Positions 43,182 to 52,124 of a DNA stretch of 64,000 nt are shown here, in pieces. Position 1 is the stretch's first letter. The number at the start of each line of letters is the position of its first letter. The translations under genes were made by a program, and so were the position numbers. The stretch covers positions 3,038,001 through 3,102,000 of the forward strand of contig NZ_CP022437.1 in NCBI RefSeq assembly GCF_002224365.1. The letters run 5' to 3'. The DNA comes from Virgibacillus necropolis (lineage in GTDB: Bacteria; Bacillota; Bacilli; Bacillales; Amphibacillaceae). The notes under the pieces were generated by a model. That model searched no databases. It worked only from the letters and a program-made list of their open reading frames with translations, and was not told where the DNA came from.

Positions 43182-44498
43182 ATGTATAGAATTGGTGTTA
43201 TCGGCCCGCATTCATCAGTAGAACAAATTTTAAGGTTAGCCAAAAGATTTGACAAATCTATGAATTTTATATCATACCCTTACACTGAATTCCAAGAAAC
43301 AGAGAATATAGTTTTGAACGATGAACACCAAGTTGATGCATGGGTTTTTTCGGGACATATTCCGTATATGATAGCAAAGAATGCTTTAGGAAAAGAAGAA
43401 AACCTAGTTTACATTCATCATTCTGAATCCGGAATTTACCAATGTCTTTTGCATATGGCATATTATCAAGGAAAATTTTTGGAACGCGTAAGTATTGATG
43501 AAATAACGTCGTCTCACTTGGAACAGGCATTGCAACAATTAGATATCGTTCCAAAAGAGGTTTATGTAAAAAACTTTAATGTGGATACCAAATCACAAGA
43601 ATTAATAGATTTCCATCTCGATCTATGGAGAAATGGGAAAACTGAAGGAGCATTAACCTGTTTTGAGGCTGTATATGTTGGTCTAAAAGAATCTGGAATG
43701 CCGGCTTATCGAATATCGTTAACGAACATGGAAATTAATCAAGCATTAAGGATCCTGGCAGAAAAGGTCAGAACATTTTACTTTAAGGACACACAAATCG
43801 GTGTCGAAATTATTGAAATTGAGCACTTTGATACGATTGTAAAGAAGGCCAAAAGCTCTTATCATTTGCAATATTTGGAGATAAAACTAAAGGAAACATT
43901 TCTTAGACTCTGCGAAATATTAGATGGCTCTTTACTAGAAAAAGGGAACGGCCGATATGTCATTTTTAGTTCACGTGGTACGATTGAACGTGAGATTAAT
44001 GAACTAACGGAAACTGTCGCCCAAGTGTCTATTGAATGTCATACGACGGTTGCGGTAGGAATTGGGTTCGGCAAGACAGTCCATTCGGCAGAATTAAACG
44101 CTGGCCGTGCAATCCAACAATCGAAAGAAAAGGCGGAACGAGGAATCGTCATTGTTCAAGAAGACGGTAGAATTAGGGAATCAGTAGGCAAAGAAAAAGA
44201 GCTAACGTATTCCTATCGTATAGATGATAAAGATTTTTTGAACAAATTAAAAAAAGTCAACATCAGTGTAAAAAATTATAATAAAATATACGCTGTAATC
44301 AAAAGAATGGGATGGAATGATTTTACGATAAACGATTTAGCATCCCACCTTTATTGGGACGGACGTAATACACGACGTATAATAGGCAGTTTATGTGAGG
44401 TTGATTTAGCTGAGTGCGTAGGTGAAGATTCTTCCTCTACTCGCGGAAGACCAAGTAGAATCTATCGCTTGATTCAGACTGAATCAGAAACAGTTTAA
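43182..44498 (+). CDS. large regulator with degenerate nucleotide-cyclase-like middle and winged-helix tail
   Basis: A 438-residue protein not recognised by name. The first ~110 residues (MYRIGVIGPHSSVEQILRLA) look like a Rossmann-type sensor domain. Residues about 225-340 contain GNGRYVIFSSRGTIEREINE and TVAVGIGFGKTVHSAELNAG, reminiscent of GGDEF/GTP-cyclohydrolase-III-like folds but without a GGDEF motif. The C-terminal ~90 residues contain INDLASHLYWDGRNTRRIIG and end in GRPSRIYRLI, a winged-helix DNA-binding pattern. The gene is upstream of an NhaC transporter and an ArgH-like lyase and probably regulates them. The assignment of the middle domain is tentative. Confidence 0.6.
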   Translation: MYRIGVIGPHSSVEQILRLAKRFDKSMNFISYPYTEFQETENIVLNDEHQVDAWVFSGHIPYMIAKNALGKEENLVYIHHSESGIYQCLLHMAYYQGKFLERVSIDEITSSHLEQALQQLDIVPKEVYVKNFNVDTKSQELIDFHLDLWRNGKTEGALTCFEAVYVGLKESGMPAYRISLTNMEINQALRILAEKVRTFYFKDTQIGVEIIEIEHFDTIVKKAKSSYHLQYLEIKLKETFLRLCEILDGSLLEKGNGRYVIFSSRGTIEREINELTETVAQVSIECHTTVAVGIGFGKTVHSAELNAGRAIQQSKEKAERGIVIVQEDGRIRESVGKEKELTYSYRIDDKDFLNKLKKVNISVKNYNKIYAVIKRMGWNDFTINDLASHLYWDGRNTRRIIGSLCEVDLAECVGEDSSSTRGRPSRIYRLIQTESETV

Positions 44499-44534
44499 GG
44501 AGTATAAAGCCCCTTATAATAACAAAATTCCTAT

Positions 44535-44577
44535 AAAGCTGCCTCGTATCATCATGATGATACGAGGCAGCTTTATT
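44535..44577. terminator. perfectly palindromic terminator
   Basis: 44535-44574 is a 40-base perfect palindrome whose arms begin AAAGCTGCCTCGTATCATCA; followed by a short T-rich tail. It separates the regulator from the transporter/lyase pair. Confidence 0.8.
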
Positions 44578-44631
44578 ATAATAATTGATCAACCTTTCGA
44601 ATCTCTACTCTTTATAATTTTCAAAAAGTGA

Positions 44632-44660
44632 TTGAAAAGGATAAAATATCTGTATATACT
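44632..44660 (+). promoter_or_regulatory. sigma-A promoter of the NhaC/argH-like pair
   Basis: TTGAAA (44632-44637) and TATACT (44655-44660) with exactly 17 bp between. Confidence 0.72.
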
Positions 44661-44665
44661 AAATA

Positions 44666-44682
44666 AAAGGTAATTACCCTTT
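44666..44682. promoter_or_regulatory. palindromic operator candidate
   Basis: AAAGGTAATTACCCTTT contains the perfect 10-bp palindrome GGTAATTACC and lies at about +1 to +15 of the predicted transcript. A repressor bound here would block the promoter; the adjacent regulator is the natural candidate. Confidence 0.45.
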
Positions 44683-44715
44683 AAATACCCAAAAAGTAAA
44701 TAAGGAGTTGTTTGT

Positions 44716-46251
44716 ATGGACCATTTGGGAGTATTGTCTTTAGCCCCTCCCATCATTGCTATTGTTTTGGCACTTTGGACCAGGAATGTGATTATTTCAT
44801 TATTTTTAGGCTTATTTTCAGGAATTCTGATTTTGTCGCACTTTAATCCATTAAGCTCAGTAAAAACTGTGATTGGCGATTACTTCTTTGTACAGATCGC
44901 TGACAGTTATAACGCTGGTATTTTAGCGCTATTAGTATTTATCGGAGGTTTCGTAGCACTTTTGGAAAAGTCGGGAGGAGCTGCTGCTTTTGCATCTAAG
45001 ATAACAAGCTTGATTAGGACTCGGGTACAGACTCAGCTTTCTGCATGGATAGGTGGTATTGCTATTTTTTTCTCTGAGCTTGGTACACCTTTAATTATTG
45101 GACCTATATTCGAACCACTGTTTGACAAAGCTAAGGTATCAAGAGAAAAGTTAGCTTGGATAATTGATTCAACGGCTTCCCCAGTCTCCGTAATGATTCC
45201 TTTTATCGGTTGGGGGGTCTACATAATAGGACTCATCAATACAGAGTACGGGCGTTTAAATATAACTGAATCTGGGTGGGATGCTTTTATACAAGCTATT
45301 CCCTATTATATTTATCCAATATTGGCAGTACTCATCGTCCCTTTAATCGTTATAACGAAGCTGGAATTTGGACCGATGGCTAAAGCAGAAAGGCGTATAC
45401 AGGAAACTGGACAAGTATATTGGCCTGATTCTAAACCAATGCGTAAATCGGAAGCGATCACTGAAATAAAGGAAACAAGTAGTAAGCCTATACTGGTTTG
45501 GCTTCCGATTCTAATATTATTAGTAACAATTATTGGATTGTTAATTCCGCTTGGATTTCCATTTAAAAAAATTGATGGGAACGATTTTAGAGTCGCTTTA
45601 ACTACGGCATATTTATTTGCAGGGATATCTCTTATCGTTTTAATGACTGTGTATAAAGTAAAAAGAATAGCAGAATCCTTCGAAATTTATGTTTCTGGCA
45701 TGAGGAGAATGATGGATATTTTAATCATTTTGGTACTTGCATGGTCACTCGGAGCAGCTCTTGATAAGATGGGAACAGCAAATTATATTGTCCAATTAAT
45801 AGATGGAAATATACCTCTATTCTTGGTACCAGCTATTATATTTGTCGTTGGTGCCTGTATGTCATTTGCCAATGGTACTTCTTGGGGAACCTTTGCCATT
45901 ATGCTTCCTTTGGCTATTCCTTTAGCTTTCCACCTTGATATATCTATGTACGCATGTATAGGTGCTGTCATATCAGGTGGAATATTTGGTGATCATTGTT
46001 CACCAATCTCAGATACAACAATTTTATCATCCACTGGGGCAGGCTCTGATCATAAAGATCATAATAAAACCCAGCTTCCCATTGCATTGTTTAATGGTGT
46101 CTTAACAATCATTGCATTTGTTGTTGGAAGTCTAGTTGGTTATCCTACAACAATTTTTATAGCTGTGACATTAATGGTTATTGGCGTTCTTCTTCTTTCT
46201 AAACTATACAATCGAAGAACACCTCCGTCTGTGGATAAGTTTTCATCGTAG
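44716..46251 (+). CDS. NhaC-family antiporter or amino-acid/Na+ transporter
   Basis: A 511-residue NhaC-family transporter. Motifs include FFSELGTPLIIGPIFEPLF, the long central TM segment SFANGTSWGTFAIMLPLAIP, and the signature GGIFGDHCSPISDTTILSST. Different in sequence from the two copies at 34.9-37.9 kb. It lies 35 bp upstream of the ArgH-like gene and shares its promoter, so it probably carries the substrate or product of that enzyme. The ATG follows AAGGAG. Confidence 0.83.
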   Translation: MDHLGVLSLAPPIIAIVLALWTRNVIISLFLGLFSGILILSHFNPLSSVKTVIGDYFFVQIADSYNAGILALLVFIGGFVALLEKSGGAAAFASKITSLIRTRVQTQLSAWIGGIAIFFSELGTPLIIGPIFEPLFDKAKVSREKLAWIIDSTASPVSVMIPFIGWGVYIIGLINTEYGRLNITESGWDAFIQAIPYYIYPILAVLIVPLIVITKLEFGPMAKAERRIQETGQVYWPDSKPMRKSEAITEIKETSSKPILVWLPILILLVTIIGLLIPLGFPFKKIDGNDFRVALTTAYLFAGISLIVLMTVYKVKRIAESFEIYVSGMRRMMDILIILVLAWSLGAALDKMGTANYIVQLIDGNIPLFLVPAIIFVVGACMSFANGTSWGTFAIMLPLAIPLAFHLDISMYACIGAVISGGIFGDHCSPISDTTILSSTGAGSDHKDHNKTQLPIALFNGVLTIIAFVVGSLVGYPTTIFIAVTLMVIGVLLLSKLYNRRTPPSVDKFSS

Positions 46252-46286
46252 AATACAATTTATTAATACAAGGGGGATTTTTAGTT

Positions 46287-47606
46287 ATGAAACTCTGGGG
46301 CGGTCGTTTTCGAAAGGAAGAAAATAAATTAATGGAAAGCTTTAACAGCTCTCTTGCTATAGACAAAAGACTTGTCTACGAAGATATAACTGGCAGTCTT
46401 TCGCATGTAAACATGCTCATCAAGAGCAAAATTCTTACTGAACCAGAAGGTAATAAAATTATCGAAGGATTAAATTCAATTTTAACTGATATTGAAAATA
46501 AAGAGCTATTAGTAAATGGGGATTATGAAGATATTCATAGTTTTGTTGAAACTAATTTAATTAATAGAATTGGTGAAACAGGAAAAAAACTTCATACCGC
46601 GAGAAGCAGAAATGATCAAATTGCAGTTGATATGCGCCTATATGCGAAAAAAAAATCTGCTGATGTGATTGAAGCTATTGAATTACTTCAAAACAATTTA
46701 AAAATGAAAGCTGATGAGAATGTGATTATCATGCCAGGATATACACATTTACAAAGAGCTCAAGTTGTAACGTTTAAACATCATCTGATGGCCTATTTTC
46801 AAATGCTTGATAGGGATAAAACTCGAATTGAGAATGCAAAGACGCTCATGGATGAAAGTCCACTTGGCTGCGGAGCTTTAGCTGGTACAACTCACAATAT
46901 TAATCGAGATACCACTGCCAAAGCATTAGGTTTTGAGAAACCTGTTACTAATTTTTTAGATGGAGTAAGTGATCGGGATTATTTATTGGAATTAATGTCA
47001 TGCTTTTCGATAGTAATGATGCATCTCAGCAGACTGAGTGAAGAACTAATTTTGTGGAGTAGTCAAGAATTTAATTTTGTTGAAATAGATGATGCTTTTT
47101 CTACTGGGAGCAGTATTATGCCGCAAAAAAGAAATCCAGATGCAGCAGAATTAATAAGAGGAAAAACTGGTCGGGTATATGGCTCTTTATTTTCCTTATT
47201 AACGACTATGAAAGGTTTGCCTTTAGCTTATAATAAAGATATGCAAGAAGATAAAGAACCCTTTTTTGATTCAGTAGATACAACTTTGTCTTGCCTTGAA
47301 ATTATGTCTCAAATCATAGACACTTTGAAAGCAAACAAAGAAAACATGGAAAAGTCAGTGAGAAAAGGGTTCTTAAATGCGACAGAATTAGCAGATTATC
47401 TTGTTAAAAAAGGAGTTCCTTTTAGAGACGCACATAGCGTAGTGGGTTCAATAGTCATTTATTGCGAAGATAATGAAAAAGGTATAGAAGAATTATCGCT
47501 GGAAGAATTAAAGTCTTTCAGTTCGGATATCAATGAAGATATTTATGCGTATATCGATTATCATAAGAGCTTGAACAGAGGTATTAAAAAAACATTAATA
47601 GAGTAA
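46287..47606 (+). CDS. argH: argininosuccinate lyase family protein
   Basis: A 439-residue member of the fumarase/ASL superfamily matching ArgH closely. It has the N-terminal MKLWGGRF, the HTARSRNDQIAVD motif with the catalytic region, GYTHLQRAQVVTF and the mobile loop signature GSSIMPQKRNPD. ArgH splits argininosuccinate into arginine and fumarate. However, no argG or other arginine-synthesis gene is nearby, and it is paired with a transporter and regulator, so a catabolic role on argininosuccinate or another N-succinyl amino acid is possible. Confidence 0.85.
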   Translation: MKLWGGRFRKEENKLMESFNSSLAIDKRLVYEDITGSLSHVNMLIKSKILTEPEGNKIIEGLNSILTDIENKELLVNGDYEDIHSFVETNLINRIGETGKKLHTARSRNDQIAVDMRLYAKKKSADVIEAIELLQNNLKMKADENVIIMPGYTHLQRAQVVTFKHHLMAYFQMLDRDKTRIENAKTLMDESPLGCGALAGTTHNINRDTTAKALGFEKPVTNFLDGVSDRDYLLELMSCFSIVMMHLSRLSEELILWSSQEFNFVEIDDAFSTGSSIMPQKRNPDAAELIRGKTGRVYGSLFSLLTTMKGLPLAYNKDMQEDKEPFFDSVDTTLSCLEIMSQIIDTLKANKENMEKSVRKGFLNATELADYLVKKGVPFRDAHSVVGSIVIYCEDNEKGIEELSLEELKSFSSDINEDIYAYIDYHKSLNRGIKKTLIE

Positions 47607-47668
47607 TAATTCAAGCTACACTACTTTAGGATATACCCTTTATTCTAAACAACTATATGTAAATAGCA

Positions 47669-47722
47669 AAAAAACACCCGAAGAAGCCGTTTATATTATA
47701 TACAACTTCTACGGGTGTTTTT
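47669..47722 (+). terminator. terminator after argH-like gene
   Basis: AAAACACCCGAAGAAG and CTTCTACGGGTGTTTT pair with one bulge; followed by a T-tract. Confidence 0.8.
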
Positions 47723-47786
47723 TCCACATAATTTAATTGGATTTCTCCATCTTTTCTTCCCATTCCAAAAGCAGTGCGCCGACCAT

Positions 47787-47944
47787 TTATTGTAGGCTGG
47801 ATATTATTTTTGAATAATTCCCCAGAAAATAGCCAATGTAAATTGGACCGCCATCAAAAAGTCTCTCGGTGTAGGTGATTTTATGACCATTTAATTCGAT
47901 TTGTTGACCTAATGAAGTGGTTAACCCTTTTTCGAGTCCAGTTT
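47787..47944 (-). pseudogene. possible remnant of a small-domain protein
   Basis: The minus strand has an open run of about 50 codons with no start: LEKGLTTSLGQQIELNGHKI through TYTERLFDGGPIYIGYFLGN then a stop. The pattern is faintly like DUF4179-type extracellular domains of anti-sigma proteins. Weak evidence; it may be a gene fragment. The rest of the 47.7-48.0 kb gap has nothing else. Confidence 0.3.
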
Positions 47945-48003
47945 ATAACACAGCTATAGTTACTAAGTGAACTTCATCAACATTAATTTCTTCGACAACA
48001 CTG

Positions 48004-49437
48004 CTACTTCTCCAACTTTACCCCAATAAATTTCATTTCTGTCATATCTTCTATCGCGTATTTTACGCCTTCTTTTCCTACACCGCTCTGCTTGACACCG
48101 CCGTATGGATGGTTATCCTGCCTGTATGTGGATATTTCGTTAATCCAGACACCGCCCATTTCCAGCTTATCTGCAACGCGCAAAGCTCGGTCAATATTTT
48201 TTGTAAAGACCCCAGCTTGAAGACCATAAATGGAATCGTTTGAATAGCCGACTACCTCTTCTTCCGTTTCAAATGGGATGACTGATACGATAGGTGCAAA
48301 CACTTCTTCTGCAATTACTTTCATGTTTTCATCAACATTTGTCATGATCGTAGGCGATAATACAGTGCCATTTTGTTCACCACCTGTTTCAATCTTTGCG
48401 CCTTTTTCTACCGCATCATCAATCCATTGCTTCGCCCGTTTGGCAGCTTCCTCATTGATCATTGGTCCGATATTAGTCTTTTCGTCTAATGGATCGCCGA
48501 TTTTTAACGCTTTCGTTTGGTTGATATACGTCTCAAGGAATGTATCATAAATATCCTTCTGTACATAAACGCGTTGAGCTGAGATACAGACTTGTCCTGA
48601 AAATGCGAATGCACCCTTTACTAATGATTTAGCTGCATAATCGATGTCTGCATCATTAAACAAAATGTTTGGCGAGTTTGACCCAAGTTCAAGTGTTACC
48701 TTCTTAAAACCGGCTGTTTCAGCAATGCTCTTCCCTACCTTCAGACTTCCTGTAAAACTGATCTTATGAACTTTTTCATGCGTGACAAGCGGCTCTCCAA
48801 CATCTTTACCGGTTCCAATAAGTAGGTTGATAATACCATCGGGCAATCCTGCTTCTTGAAATAATTGGACGAGCTTATACGCTGTTACGGGAGTTTTTTC
48901 AGCTGGTTTAAACACCACTGTATTGCCAGCTGCTATAGCTGGTGCTAGTTTATGCAACGATAAGTTTAAAGGAAAGTTGAATGGTGTAATCGCTCCAACG
49001 ATACCTAGTGGAATTCGTTTTATTAACCCAAGTCGATTTTCGCCTCCAATTGCAGCATCCATTGGGATTACTTCACCAGTAATATTCTTTGCGAGTTCAG
49101 CTGCAAAACGAAGAACTTGTACAGATCGTTCCACTTCTCCACGGCTACCTGTTATTGGTTTTCCAGCTTCTTTACATATCGTTAACGCGAAGTCTTCCTT
49201 TTTTTCTTCCAATAAATCAGCTGTTTTTTGTAAAATAGCCGCGCGCTCGTGTGCAGGCATGACTTTCATGGTAGAGTGAAAAAGGTTAAAACAGGAATCT
49301 ACAGCATCATCAAGATCTTTTTTTGTGGCTAGTTTTAGCTCTGCAACTTTCTCTTGATTATATGGATTCATAACCATCATGGATTCCCGGGTTTCTTCTT
49401 TTCGCTCTTTTCCATCTATAATCGATCCAATCTGCAT
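48004..49437 (-). CDS. aldehyde dehydrogenase family protein
   Basis: A 477-residue NAD(P)+-dependent aldehyde dehydrogenase. Segments: GAITPFNFPLNLSLHKLAPA, FKPAEKTP, catalytic Glu in LELGSNSPNILFNDAD, catalytic Cys in AFSGQVCISAQRVYV, and HPYGGVKQSGVGKEG at the end. Related to the lactaldehyde/glyceraldehyde-3-phosphate-type group. It begins 15 bp after the ThDP-enzyme gene and so is co-transcribed with it. AAAGGAGG precedes the ATG. The aldehyde it oxidises is not identifiable. Confidence 0.9.
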   Translation of the reverse strand: MQIGSIIDGKERKEETRESMMVMNPYNQEKVAELKLATKKDLDDAVDSCFNLFHSTMKVMPAHERAAILQKTADLLEEKKEDFALTICKEAGKPITGSRGEVERSVQVLRFAAELAKNITGEVIPMDAAIGGENRLGLIKRIPLGIVGAITPFNFPLNLSLHKLAPAIAAGNTVVFKPAEKTPVTAYKLVQLFQEAGLPDGIINLLIGTGKDVGEPLVTHEKVHKISFTGSLKVGKSIAETAGFKKVTLELGSNSPNILFNDADIDYAAKSLVKGAFAFSGQVCISAQRVYVQKDIYDTFLETYINQTKALKIGDPLDEKTNIGPMINEEAAKRAKQWIDDAVEKGAKIETGGEQNGTVLSPTIMTNVDENMKVIAEEVFAPIVSVIPFETEEEVVGYSNDSIYGLQAGVFTKNIDRALRVADKLEMGGVWINEISTYRQDNHPYGGVKQSGVGKEGVKYAIEDMTEMKFIGVKLEK

Positions 49438-49452
49438 TTTTTGTACCTCCTT

Positions 49453-51084
49453 TTAGCATTCGATATTATCAAGCTTTTCCGTTAACTTCATATTCTCGCT
49501 GTAATCAACAGGACAATCGATTAGTACAGGTTTATTCAACTTTACGGCCCGTTCTATTGTCGATTTTAATTCCTCTGTTCTTTCAACTTTCATAGCTTCA
49601 AATCCATACGATTTTGCCAGTTGTATAAAATCAGGATTTCCAAATTTAATATGACTCGATCGCTTAAATGCCTTTAATTGATGCCATTCAATCAGTCCAT
49701 ATCCTTCATCTCTCCACAATAAAATAACAATTGGCAGATTTAGACGCATTGCCGTCTCTAGTTCGGCACTTGTCATCTGGAACGATCCATCGCCACATAC
49801 TGCAACAACATTTCTGTCTGGGTGTACCATTTTGGCTGCAATTGCACCAGGAACAGCAACACCCATCGATGCCAGTCCATTCGAGATCAAGCACGTATTT
49901 GGTTGATAACAATGAAACATTCTGCCGACCCACATTTTGTGTGCACCGACATCAGACAAAACAATACTTTCTTCGTCCAGAACGGAGCGTAAATCAGAAA
50001 CAATCTTTTGTGGTTTAACAGGGAAACTCGTGTCGTCCTTAAACGCTTCCAGTTCATCTAGTGCTTGTTTGCGAACAGATTGAATCCAATCGAGATTTCT
50101 TTCTTTTTTTGGTATGGACTGCTTTAATTTCTTTATATTCTCTTTGATGTCTCCAATTACATTTAATGCTACTGGATAATGAGAATCGGTTTCTGCTTCC
50201 TGTGTATCAATGTGTACAATAGGAGTCTTGGCTTCCGGATTCCAATTTCTTGGTGGGTATTCTGCGATATCAAAGCCAATCGCAATGATTAGGTCAGCGT
50301 CATTAAACCCACACGTAATATAATCTTTTCCGCCCATACCAGCCGTGAGCATGCTGCGTTCATCTGTCCAAGGAATTGCCCCTTTACCCATGAATGTATG
50401 AACAACAGGAATAGATATCTCTTGGACTAAAGAACGCAAATGTTCCGTAGCAAGATCTCTCGTAATCCCATTACCAGCTAAAATTAGTGGTCGTTCGGCT
50501 TGATCGATTAATTTTACAGCTTGATCAATAACAGGGTCATCAGCCTCGTTCATCGTATGCTCTACAACGGGAAGCGGCGATCCTTCTACTTCCATTCCTG
50601 CAACGTCCTCAGGAAGATCAATGTGCGTGGCACCAGGTTTATCATGCGTTGCAACATGAAAAGCTTTTCGAACGACCTCAGGAACAATCTCAGCCTTCTT
50701 AACCTGAGCATTCCATTTTGTTACCGGTTGATAAAGATCAACAAGGTCATAATACTGATGCGATATTTTGTGATGACGCTCAAGTCCCGCCTGTCCAGTG
50801 ATTGCCACAATCGGACTCAGGTCCATATTTGCATTTGCGACACCAGTTAACAAATTCGTTGCACCAGGCCCAAGCGTCGCCAGACACACACCCGGTTTTC
50901 CTGTTAATCTTCCATACGTCCCAGCCATAAAGGCCGCACTTGTTTCATGTCTTGTTACGATAAAATTAATACTCGAACCATTGAGTGCGTCCAAGACATC
51001 AATATTTTCTTCACCTGGAACACCGAAGATATATTCAACACCTTCATTTTCCAGACACTTGACGAGTAATTCAGCTACTTTCAT
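49453..51084 (-). CDS. acetolactate synthase-like ThDP-dependent enzyme
   Basis: A 543-residue three-domain ThDP enzyme of the acetolactate synthase large-subunit type. The N-terminal domain has the ThDP Glu in RHETSAAFMAGTYGRLTGKP, the central domain includes PLILAGNGI, and the C-terminal ThDP/Mg motif reads VCGDGSFQMTSAELETAMRL. No small regulatory subunit follows, so it is probably a catabolic or specialised enzyme (AlsS or related decarboxylase/lyase) rather than the biosynthetic form. The start is ATG 51084, with AAGGATG upstream. Paired with an aldehyde dehydrogenase, suggesting conversion of a 2-oxoacid by way of an aldehyde. Confidence 0.85.
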   Translation of the reverse strand: MKVAELLVKCLENEGVEYIFGVPGEENIDVLDALNGSSINFIVTRHETSAAFMAGTYGRLTGKPGVCLATLGPGATNLLTGVANANMDLSPIVAITGQAGLERHHKISHQYYDLVDLYQPVTKWNAQVKKAEIVPEVVRKAFHVATHDKPGATHIDLPEDVAGMEVEGSPLPVVEHTMNEADDPVIDQAVKLIDQAERPLILAGNGITRDLATEHLRSLVQEISIPVVHTFMGKGAIPWTDERSMLTAGMGGKDYITCGFNDADLIIAIGFDIAEYPPRNWNPEAKTPIVHIDTQEAETDSHYPVALNVIGDIKENIKKLKQSIPKKERNLDWIQSVRKQALDELEAFKDDTSFPVKPQKIVSDLRSVLDEESIVLSDVGAHKMWVGRMFHCYQPNTCLISNGLASMGVAVPGAIAAKMVHPDRNVVAVCGDGSFQMTSAELETAMRLNLPIVILLWRDEGYGLIEWHQLKAFKRSSHIKFGNPDFIQLAKSYGFEAMKVERTEELKSTIERAVKLNKPVLIDCPVDYSENMKLTEKLDNIEC

Positions 51085-51169
51085 ATACAACATCCTTCAC
51101 ATAGTAAGTACTATGTATTTTTAGTATAAAGTGCTAATTTTATTTACTTTTTTTATAGATATCTTAAAT

Positions 51170-51209
51170 GGGGGACAAAGGGACAGGAACCTCGTCTCTT
51201 TGTCCCCTT
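51170..51209. repeat. hairpin with mirrored GGGGACAAAG arms
   Basis: GGGGACAAAGGGACAGG... and ...CTCTTTGTCCCC pair over their ends. It resembles short mirror-arm repeats of Bacillaceae; it may also stop transcription past the GrpB gene. Confidence 0.6.
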
Positions 51210-51220
51210 TCAAGCAACTG

Positions 51221-51262
51221 AAAAATCGAGCGCATTCTTTAATTAGAATGCGCTCGATTTTT
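51221..51262. terminator. strong terminator between GrpB gene and ThDP operon
   Basis: AAAAATCGAGCGCATTCT and AGAATGCGCTCGATTTTT form an 18-bp stem with a short loop. Downstream of the minus-strand GrpB-family gene. Confidence 0.88.
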
Positions 51263-51354
51263 AGTGAGATAACTTATATGTAATACAGGTACAATTGCAA
51301 AATCGCAAATATAAACAGTCTTATGCCTAAGCAAACGTTTCGTTAATTCGATTC

Positions 51355-51870
51355 TTACGTTTTATGTTTTTCATACCAACTCAATGCCCGTTGTTCCATT
51401 TCCTGTACGAATGGCTTTTTAGCCTTGCTGTAGAAACTTGTATCTTCATAACGTTGAGTTAATTCTTCTTTCAGCCGCCCATAACGCTCAACCTCTTCTG
51501 GATGAGTTCTCAGGTAATCTCGGAACACCAAATGCCGTTCGATTTGAGGATTATCGACTTGATAAACATGAATGTGATGAGTTCTGCTTTCTCCACCCTT
51601 ACGAAATAATCGTCTGCCTGATATCCCCCATTCGCCAGCAACATCGTACCCAAGTGAGCCCATTTGTTCGTTGAATGTATCAATTTTCTGGAGGTCTAGA
51701 ACAAGGCACATCATGTCAATAACAGGCTTTGCCTTCAAGCCTGGAACAGAGGTACTCCCAAAATGTTCAAATCTAACTATTTCATCTTCAAATATGTTTC
51801 TTAACGAGTTAGTCTCATCCTCGTACATTTGAATCCAGTTTTTGTCATATTCAGTAAGCCGAATCTTCAC
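51355..51870 (-). CDS. GrpB family protein
   Basis: A 171-residue GrpB/UPF0157 protein of the nucleotidyltransferase superfamily. The signature VRFEHFGSTSVPGLKAKPVIDMMCLV is visible at about 33-58, with HVYQVDNPQIERHLVFRDYL later. Function is unknown; relatives include the CoaE-fused GrpB domain. Confidence 0.85.
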   Translation of the reverse strand: MKIRLTEYDKNWIQMYEDETNSLRNIFEDEIVRFEHFGSTSVPGLKAKPVIDMMCLVLDLQKIDTFNEQMGSLGYDVAGEWGISGRRLFRKGGESRTHHIHVYQVDNPQIERHLVFRDYLRTHPEEVERYGRLKEELTQRYEDTSFYSKAKKPFVQEMEQRALSWYEKHKT

Positions 51871-52124
51871 ATAAATATCTCCTTACGAATTAAGGGCAGA
51901 TTAATTTAATAACGTATCCCTTGGATTTAGTTACCTTTACTATAAAATTTTAAAAATCAACTAGTAGCGTTACCTGACTAGTGGAAAGTACTTGATGGTC
52001 AATTTGATTTATCTTTAACCTCTTGTAAAAGACTAATATAAATAAATGTGACAAAAGATTACATAAATAGGTAGTTAAAGGGAAGAATATCTCATATCTT
52101 GCAATTTTATGGGGGTCACATTTT

